IMG/VR virus record: IMGVR_UViG_3300037140_000126
Location: 1 to 64,000 of that record
Strand: one strand, 5' to 3'
DNA: 64,000 nucleotides
Source: a virus
Below, in pieces: positions 59,137 through 64,000 of the stretch (positions are counted from its first letter, which is position 1; each line of letters begins with the position of its first letter). A program made the translations under genes and the position numbers. A model generated the notes under the pieces. It saw only the letters and a list, made by a program, of their open reading frames with translations. It made no database searches and had not been told where the DNA came from.

Positions 59137-59567
59137 TAGCTGTCACCTTCGGTTTCTTTACTTCGTGCTTGTGCACTGTAAGGAACGAACGGCACGTTGA
59201 CGCCCTGCATCTTGAGAAACTTCAAAGCATCATCCCCAGTTACGCCGCGTAAATCGAGTTCACCTTCTTTATTGAAAAATCTACCGGGCATTCCTGTCGG
59301 TAAATTCGGATCGTTGAAGTAGTCGCGTGCCTCTTCTCCGGGACCGACAGCCGCACTACCCCGCTTCGTCTTCTTGTCCATCAAGTAGGAAGTCTCTTGT
59401 GAACGCCAGCCCACGACGGCCAAGTCTGACTTCGTGAAGCGCTCTTCTATTTCAGTTAGTGGCATCTGAAACGTCTCCACCCAGCTTGCAGCAGCGGCTA
59501 TCTCTGGGTACGCGCTCCCGAAATCGTTGTCAGTCCGCTCGAACCTCGGGAGATTTGCGAGAAAAAA
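59136..59567 (-). CDS. Tail-assembly chaperone T extension (read by -1 frameshift)
   Basis: The frame is open from the slippery heptamer at 59561-59567 down to the TAA that overlaps the tape-measure start, giving about 142 residues. It continues as LANLPRFERTDNDFGSAYPE, then AAASWVETFQMPLTEIEERF, and ends SKETEGDS. A GTG at 59480 could give a free 114-residue protein, but no ribosome site supports it. In lambda the gpT domain recruits tail-tube subunits around the tape measure. Product: GT fusion starting at 60196. Confidence 0.8.
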   Translation of the reverse strand, partial: FFLANLPRFERTDNDFGSAYPEIAAAASWVETFQMPLTEIEERFTKSDLAVVGWRSQETSYLMDKKTKRGSAAVGPGEEARDYFNDPNLPTGMPGRFFNKEGELDLRGVTGDDALKFLKMQGVNVPFVPYSAQARSKETEGDS

Positions 59568-60196
59568 TCGCGCAACCGGTTAATTTGAATTTGCGCATTG
59601 ATGATGTTCCATTGCCGGTAGCTGCTGAGATTGTCCTGTACCCATTCCTGTGTGACTTCTTTTTCTTTACCACGAGGATTGAGAATCATCACGACTGCAT
59701 CCGCCATCAGGTCGAAACCCGGATCGAGCGTTTCAAGCAACTGCTTGATTTTAAGCCCGACATCGCCCTCCATCATGTTGAACGCGAGTGCACCGAGATC
59801 GGATGCACGCGGCAGAATCGTCTCTTTGAAGTTCCTGTAGAATTTCTTTTCAACGGATTGTGGAAGTTCCTTGATCGTGAACTTACGGATTGTTTCTGTG
59901 GATGTCTCCGAGGCCCAAGGCACCTCGACATCGAACGTCAGATACTCTTGCGAAAGCAGCAAGCGGATTTCTTCTTGCGAAGGCGGTGTCTGATTCTTCT
60001 TAAACTCCTTAATGACTTCTTGCAGTGCCGCGTCGTTCTCGACCTGCATCTTCAGTTTGAACGCTTCAATGTCGCGGACAAACTTGGCGTCGTAGCGGCC
60101 TTTTACCTCCGTCTCGATTTGCGAGCGAAGATACTCGACCGCCTGCACGTTCTTGACTTCAAACTCACGCGGTTGCACTTCCTGTTCTATGTCCAT
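59498..60196 (-). CDS. Tail-assembly chaperone G
   Basis: 232 residues, helical and acidic (FEVKNVQAVEYLRSQIETEV...; SVEKKFYRNFKETILPRASD), directly before the tape measure, as in many siphoviruses. Near residue 211 the codons GAT TTT TTC TCG contain T TTT TTC; ribosomes that slip by -1 there make a longer G-T fusion. The normal product ends GARTQR. No GGAGG is close to the ATG at 60196, but GGAGAGAGG is 7 bases upstream. It sits after the tail-tube terminator. Confidence 0.82.
   Translation of the reverse strand: MDIEQEVQPREFEVKNVQAVEYLRSQIETEVKGRYDAKFVRDIEAFKLKMQVENDAALQEVIKEFKKNQTPPSQEEIRLLLSQEYLTFDVEVPWASETSTETIRKFTIKELPQSVEKKFYRNFKETILPRASDLGALAFNMMEGDVGLKIKQLLETLDPGFDLMADAVVMILNPRGKEKEVTQEWVQDNLSSYRQWNIINAQIQINRLRDFFSQISRGSSGLTTISGARTQR
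59561..59567 (-). promoter_or_regulatory. Programmed -1 frameshift site T TTT TTC
   Basis: The minus-strand sequence GCGCGATTTTTTCTC is read in frame as CGC GAT TTT TTC, so T TTT TTC has the X XXY YYZ form. The -1 frame is open for 144 codons from here. This gene position is the classic place for tail-chaperone frameshifting. Confidence 0.8.
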
Positions 60197-60270
60197 GTTC
60201 GTTTTCCTCTCTCCAGTGTGATTTCATCTCTTTATTCGTGTATCGCATTATCAGCCCCAATTCTCAAGTT

Positions 60271-60315
60271 AAAAGGTCCCCGGCATTCCCTCCCCTAGAA
60301 GCAACACCGGGGACC
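60271..60315 (-). terminator. Rho-independent terminator after the tail-tube gene
   Basis: GGTCCCCGG and CCGGGGACC form a perfect 9-bp stem around a 23-base loop; TTTTAA follows on the minus strand. It lies in the 143-base gap between the tail tube and chaperone genes, so it separates high tail-tube expression from lower tape-measure expression. The rest of the gap carries the chaperone ribosome site. Confidence 0.85.
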
Positions 60316-60339
60316 CTTGTTTACTGCAAACTATACTAA

Positions 60340-61628
60340 CTAAATTGCAATATCCTGGCCAGGTTTGGCATAATATGCCGTGTAGCCCACCACGGTCTCG
60401 CCGTCGAGCGGATCATCGAAGGCCAATGCCTCCATGACACAATCCAGCTCGTAGCCCGTCAAGTCGGTTGTCCCGACGTTTTCAATCGCCCAAGCCGCTA
60501 CGTCGCGGAACTGATTGATTGAAACGTGCGGGTAGTACAGTGCAATCTGGGCTTGGTCAATCGTGTCGAGTATGAATAACCCGGACCATTCTGTGATGAA
60601 CGTGCCGCCTTCTCTCGCTGCCCAACCAGAAATCAACTGCACGTTCGACCCGGCTGGCGGTGTACCTTGTGGTGTGTTCGCAGGAACGGCAGTTGTGCCC
60701 CCGCCGCCGCCTACAAACGGTGCGTTGAGTGTGAGCACGTTACCATTGACGGCAATGATTCTCGCAACGAAGTCACTTGTCTTACGGATGTAATCCACAT
60801 CTGTGACGGCGTTTGGAAAGACAGGAACACCCGCCTCACCGATAAGCCCGTATGTTCCAAGCGTATAGTCGATATCGGCTACGATGAAGTCCCCAGCCGA
60901 GGCGCTGATCGCCGCCGCGCTAGTGACAGTGATTGACGGTGTAGCGGCCGAATAGCTGACCATTGCTGTCTTAGGGGCTCCTGAAGCAGACAGCGGGCCA
61001 GCGGTAGTTGCTGTTGAGCCATCCAGCAGGTTGATAGGATTAGTGCCCGTTGCGATCTTGAAGGCCATGCGCGACGCTTCGCGGAACTTGAATTCGAACG
61101 ACTCGCCGACTTGCCCTCTGTATTGCGCCCGGACTGCACCGCGATAACCGGAACGTACTTGGCCGATCTTTGATGCAGGCGTGATCTTGAAATCCTTGAT
61201 CCAGCCCAAATCTGTAAAGCCCGCCGGTGGGGAATACGTATTGAACGGACCACCAGTCTGCAAATCCAGCATCGTCGGGCCTACAGAAGTATTGGCGACC
61301 GACGATCCTAAGGCGGCGTTATAGGGCGCAAAGAATGCCCTATATCCGGCCCCGATCATGAGCATGTTCTTAAGCTTTGTTACAAATCAGGTTTTCTGAT
61401 TTGGGTTGGTCATTTCTGCCAACCTCTTACGGTTCTTATTCCCGTAAGCCCCGACTATTGCATCACCATTCTTGCACTCTCGGTGCCTTCTCGCTTAGTC
61501 TGTCAGCGTCCCTTTAGGGTTCGCCCTCGTTGCCATTCTCAGGGTTCGAGTCAATCAGAGAAGGTTTTACTTCCGCAAGAACGCTACGTGATACGGAAGG
61601 GCTGAACTAATGCCTTTGAGAGTGCCAT
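60340..61628 (-). CDS. Major tail (tube) protein, split by a group I intron
   Basis: Exon 1 is 61593-61628, only 12 codons (MALSKALVQPFR) behind TAAGGAGA. In its frame translation would stop three codons into the intron. Exon 2 runs from about 61374 (or 61368) to 60340 and begins LKN-MLMIGAGYRAFF. Both exon junctions are in phase 0. The joined protein is about 356 residues. Its body (DLGWIKDFKITPASKIGQVR, GESFEFKFREASRMAFKIAT, Gly-rich GGGGGTT insert) matches siphovirus major tail-tube proteins, and it stands before a strong terminator and the tape-measure chaperones. The last 240 residues contain an Ig-like insertion. Splicing of the transcript would be essential for virion assembly. Confidence 0.85.
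61375..61592 (-). other. Small ORF-less group I intron
   Basis: About 218 bases. P1: exon CUUCCGU pairs with GCGGAAG, with the required U-G at the 5' splice site. P10: GUUCUU directly before that guide pairs with AAGAAC in exon 2. P7: R strand GACUA and S strand UAGUC (within GCAAUAGUCGGGG). P8-like hairpin GCAC/GUGC; P9 CUUACGG/CCGUAAG; P9.1 GUUGG/CCAAC; P9.2 CAAAUCAG/CUGAUUUG. The 3' end is a G at 61375 or, alternatively, 61369, both in phase 0. No ORF inside; the endonuclease gene lies upstream at 61722. Confidence 0.83.
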
Positions 61629-61633
61629 TTTAG

Positions 61634-61680
61634 TTAAGTCTCCTTATAGTTACGTTTGGGGCCACTTCCGGTAGACTTAA
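61634..61680 (-). promoter_or_regulatory. Inverted repeat around the tail-tube ribosome site
   Basis: TTAAGTCT (minus 61680-61673) can pair with AGACTTAA (61641-61634). The second arm overlaps AAGGAGA, the ribosome site of exon 1, so pairing would block translation initiation. Confidence 0.45.
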
Positions 61681-61721
61681 CCGAATTGCCCCATGACCAA
61701 CTGTCCTGGCCATCAGCTTAA

Positions 61722-62447
61722 CTATTGGCACTCTTCTTCACATGCTTCCAACGAAGTCAGAATTCTAAACTCAATGTCCGCAGATTTACAAAACGCTCTT
61801 GCGGCCCTAAACTTGGCTTGATTCTTTGGGTCCTTGAGAAAGGCGACTGGTTTGATTTCTTCCAGTATATGCGTGCCATCTGCGTAGCAAATCAGCAAAT
61901 CGGGAAGGTAATAATGCGCCTTGCCATTCAAACTGTATGGAATCCGTACAGGTGTGCGTCTATAACTTGACACTTCGTTAGAAAGTTCAAGCACACGCAT
62001 ACGAGCTAACTCCCAAGAACAGTCGTAATGCATAGTCCTGTGATTCTTTTTGGAGTAGAAGTCACCGTGCTTACCACGGTTTACACGAGTTTTCCAGTAA
62101 CGCTCTGTTCCATCAGCGTCCTTAATAAAGTTACGAATGTTTTGTGCGGGGTCTAAACGCCCGTCGGCAATCGCTTCACGGACACCAGCACTATTCCTCT
62201 CTCGGTGAACGTGGCACACCTTCTTGCCCTTAGGCCATCCCATGTGTATATTATGCTCAAGATTATATGCACGTAGCCGCTTACCATTCTCGACTTTAGC
62301 TTTTGCACCTTCCGCCGTGAAAAGACGAGGGCCACACGAATCTTTCACACCTTTCGGTCGTCCAGCAGCGCTCATATCACGCTTCGCGTAACGCCCATCG
62401 CGCCACGCTTTGCGGAGCTTTGCTTTCTTTTGTTCAGGGCATTTCAT
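61722..62447 (-). CDS. Free-standing PD-(D/E)XK homing endonuclease
   Basis: 241 residues. The N-terminal half has two basic DNA-reading modules (SAAGRPKGVKDSCGP near 28-40 and HMGWPKGKKVCHVH near 68-81, of NUMOD type) and other basic loops. The C-terminal half is a PD-(D/E)XK nuclease fold: E146 in CSWELARM, P182-D183 in YLPDLLICYADG and E197-x-K199 in LEEIKP. The closest fold group is the TnsA/I-Ssp6803I-like homing enzymes. It ends 93 bases before exon 1 of the tail-tube gene and outside the intron. That arrangement suits 'collaborative homing', with the enzyme cutting the intron-less site. It has a GAGGAG ribosome site. Confidence 0.8.
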   Translation of the reverse strand: MKCPEQKKAKLRKAWRDGRYAKRDMSAAGRPKGVKDSCGPRLFTAEGAKAKVENGKRLRAYNLEHNIHMGWPKGKKVCHVHRERNSAGVREAIADGRLDPAQNIRNFIKDADGTERYWKTRVNRGKHGDFYSKKNHRTMHYDCSWELARMRVLELSNEVSSYRRTPVRIPYSLNGKAHYYLPDLLICYADGTHILEEIKPVAFLKDPKNQAKFRAARAFCKSADIEFRILTSLEACEEECQ

Positions 62448-62467
62448 AGTCGAAAGTATAACACTCC

Positions 62468-62986
62468 TCAGAAAATCTGATCCGTAAAGTCAGTTATTCT
62501 TACGGTGCCCGTCCCGTACGTCACACCGCTATTTTTCTCGTTGCGGTCCACGATACTGACAGGCGACCAGATGATAAATTCTGCCGGATCAACTGGAATA
62601 GCGACGAGCGCTCCAGCGGCACTCACAACGACATTTTGCTTTTGTGCAAATCTTGGGTACACACCGTTCTCCAGCTCGCCCTTCATCGTGAAGTGTGTAC
62701 GATAGCGGTCGCCTCTGCCACGCATTTGAATTCCCGTCTGAATGTCCGTACCGACAATCATCCATGTCCATTGCACTGTATGCACCTTAACAGGAATCGA
62801 CGCCGAATCCGCTTGCTTTCCCAAGGGCACTTCCCCGAGCACGAGCAGATAGAAAGACTCTGTTTCTACGTTCTTCGGTGGCCAGTCCTGTGCACTCATC
62901 ACACCGATTACTTTACGGCTTGCATTCAGAGCTTGAATGCGCGTCTTGACCCACAAATAATGCGAATCCACACTAGCCGCATACAC
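62468..62986 (-). CDS. Tail-terminator-like protein
   Basis: 172 residues from GTG 62986, one base after the upstream stop. The sequence is beta-rich with LWVKTRIQALNASRKVIGVM and ESFYLLVLGEVPLGK, then GGA-poor loops and SVVSIVDRNEKNSGVTYGTG-like end. In gene order (tail completion, terminator, tube) it occupies the terminator (gpU/gp17) slot. Function is assigned by order and fold impression only; not certain. Confidence 0.62.
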   Translation of the reverse strand: MYAASVDSHYLWVKTRIQALNASRKVIGVMSAQDWPPKNVETESFYLLVLGEVPLGKQADSASIPVKVHTVQWTWMIVGTDIQTGIQMRGRGDRYRTHFTMKGELENGVYPRFAQKQNVVVSAAGALVAIPVDPAEFIIWSPVSIVDRNEKNSGVTYGTGTVRITDFTDQIF

Positions 62987-62987
62987 G

Positions 62988-63458
62988 TCAGTAAATCCTT
63001 CTTACCATGAGTTGCTGCAAGCCCGCATATCGCTCTGCACCGATAATCTTGATAACGTCAAGCTCCATGTCTTCCTCGGGTGCTTTCATACGCAGCAGCA
63101 TCATCAGCCACATGTACCACCACAACTTTGCAGGCTGCATACTGTCGAACGATTCACACGCAAACGTGAACGTAGCGCCGAATGCGTCTTTCGGTTCAAA
63201 CTTGGCCATCGACAGGCACGCGTCCTTGAAGTTTGTTCTGTAGCAACGCGTCCCAACAAGAGATGCATTGCGTAGATTCGCACCTTCAAAGTTCGCATAG
63301 CTCAAATCCGCATCATCGAAGTTCGCCCCAATTAAACTGGCACAGCGAAAATCAGCATGATCGAGTTTCTGTCCGGAGAAATTGCGGTTCGCCAGTTTCT
63401 TATTATAAAAGTCTTTCCCCACCCTGTCGGCACGTACAGTTGGCATCGTGTTCCCCAT
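62988..63458 (-). CDS. Pentapeptide-repeat protein in the tail operon
   Basis: 156 residues. Residues about 22-85 show pentapeptide rows A(D/N)LXX: ANRNF-SGQKL-DHADF, GANFD-DADLS-YANFE-GANLR-NASLV, ending TNFKD-ACLSM-AKFEP. A right-handed quadrilateral beta-helix is expected. The C-terminal third is a hydrophobic/tryptophan-rich helix (LWWYMWLMMLLRM). Pentapeptide proteins often mimic DNA and inhibit gyrase (Qnr/MfpA type), but placed between two tail genes it may instead be a tail component. Unusual gene for this place. Confidence 0.78.
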   Translation of the reverse strand: MGNTMPTVRADRVGKDFYNKKLANRNFSGQKLDHADFRCASLIGANFDDADLSYANFEGANLRNASLVGTRCYRTNFKDACLSMAKFEPKDAFGATFTFACESFDSMQPAKLWWYMWLMMLLRMKAPEEDMELDVIKIIGAERYAGLQQLMVRRIY

Positions 63459-63461
63459 GTC

Positions 63462-63977
63462 CTATACCTCTCTCGTCAACATTAAAGCGTTTGAATCCTC
63501 GTCTTCGTCCAGCAGATCATCTCCTGCACTAATCACGCGGATATCATCGTAGAGTTGTCCTGTATCGACTGGGACATGCTCTCTGATGATGTCCCTTACG
63601 CGTGATGCCGTTCGTTCGACTACCTGTTGAAACTCCTCGTGAATCCCCTCGGCCGTTGTACTGGTGAACTTGAGTCTCCCTATCTCTTGCTCGAATGCGG
63701 CCCAGTACAACGGTGTATTCACGCGGATGTACCCGTGTGGTGCTTGAATCGACAAGAACACCCGCTCGCCGTCAGGATTCGTTCCGATAGTTGTCTTAGG
63801 GCCAATTTTTGTCTGCCGTATATTCCCCCATTCCCAAACGAGGGCATACGCAGCAGCGGGCCCTTCGACGCCGACACCCGCTTCGATTGGCGTTCTATCC
63901 GCCTGTGCAAACTCAGACAAGAATTTCTTCGTGTCGAGTTGCAACAACGGATAAAGTGCTGTGAATAAGGTAGCCAT
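63462..63977 (-). CDS. HK97 gp10-like tail-completion protein
   Basis: 171 residues behind GAGGTAGG. The C-terminal block VRDIIREHVPVDTGQLYDDIRV is the hallmark VPVDTGxL pattern of the HK97 gp10-like head-tail/tail-completion family. N-terminal half beta-rich (AGVGVEGPAAAYALVWEWGN, VFLSIQAPHGYIRVNTPLYW). Acts at the head-tail interface or tail end. The bases 63978-64000 contain only its leader and possibly the end of a head-joining gene outside the window. Confidence 0.85.
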   Translation of the reverse strand: MATLFTALYPLLQLDTKKFLSEFAQADRTPIEAGVGVEGPAAAYALVWEWGNIRQTKIGPKTTIGTNPDGERVFLSIQAPHGYIRVNTPLYWAAFEQEIGRLKFTSTTAEGIHEEFQQVVERTASRVRDIIREHVPVDTGQLYDDIRVISAGDDLLDEDEDSNALMLTREV

Positions 63978-64000
63978 GTGACCTACCTCACTGAAGATCG

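Noticed and set aside
59459-60298. Plus-strand reading frame of 279 residues over the tail chaperone genes
   Set aside because: It is the antisense of the G and T frames, has leucine/arginine/cysteine-rich composition typical of a shadow frame and no ribosome site.
61500-61560. tRNA-like T-loop sequence (GGTTCGAGTC) in the plus strand
   Set aside because: No acceptor, D or anticodon stems can be formed; the bases belong to the group I intron.
1-64000. CRISPR array, insertion sequence, integrase, att sites
   Set aside because: No regularly spaced direct repeats, transposase motifs or tyrosine/serine recombinase motifs were found; repeats in the window are tandem coding repeats or hairpins.

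Overview
The window is part of a tailed-phage genome (Caudoviricetes). The very long tape-measure gene, together with a tail tube and G/GT chaperones, points to a long non-contractile tail (siphovirus morphology). Every supported gene lies on the minus strand, so transcription runs from high to low coordinates. Genes are packed with ATGA, GTGA and TAATG overlaps. No tRNA, rRNA, CRISPR, integrase or repressor was seen. Head and packaging genes are absent and presumably lie beyond base 64000. The leftmost gene is cut by base 1. Several genes carry choice-of-anchor-D/FN3 modules and Sec or Tat signals of the kind abundant in Acidobacteriota. An acidobacterial or similar soil/freshwater Gram-negative host is therefore my inference, not something the sequence proves.

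Layout, in transcription order. (1) 64.0-42.7 kb, tail morphogenesis: a gp10-like tail-completion protein, a pentapeptide-repeat protein and a tail-terminator candidate. A free-standing PD-(D/E)XK homing endonuclease follows, then a tail-tube gene split by a small ORF-less group I intron after only 12 codons. Next come a rho-independent terminator, tail-assembly chaperones joined by a -1 frameshift at T TTT TTC, a 2436-residue tape measure, a large baseplate/tip protein, three tandem secreted choice-of-anchor-D paralogues, and a 1222-residue pectate-lyase-fold tailspike. (2) 42.7-19.8 kb, replication and recombination: a UvsW-like helicase, a 386-bp hairpin-rich gap that may be the origin, a DnaB-like helicase, primase, a FEN-type 5'-3' exonuclease and a sigma-region-2-like protein. 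Then two DNA methyltransferases, a sliding clamp, a UDG-family-A polymerase fusion, an SSB with a repetitive acidic tail, a RecA/UvsX recombinase, a clamp loader and a fused Mre11-Rad50 protein. This is nearly a complete phage-encoded replisome. (3) 19.8-13.3 kb: small accessory genes (tandem zinc-ribbon duplicates, tiny membrane proteins), a metallophosphoesterase, and a lysis cassette with a SleB-type hydrolase and two membrane proteins. Two consensus sigma-70-type promoters lie at 19.8 and 16.2 kb. (4) 13.3-0 kb: glycosyltransferases and a double methyltransferase interleaved with secreted adhesin- or enzyme-like proteins. These include a duplicated two-gene cassette whose large members end in the same WFGLP peptide.

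In the replication block a short element (GAATCCTGTATCATG on the minus strand) recurs at five gene boundaries. It may be a phage-specific promoter class, possibly served by the encoded sigma-like protein. I identified four genes of 30-56 codons by reading the gaps between larger genes. Functions come from motif recognition by eye; no database search was run.
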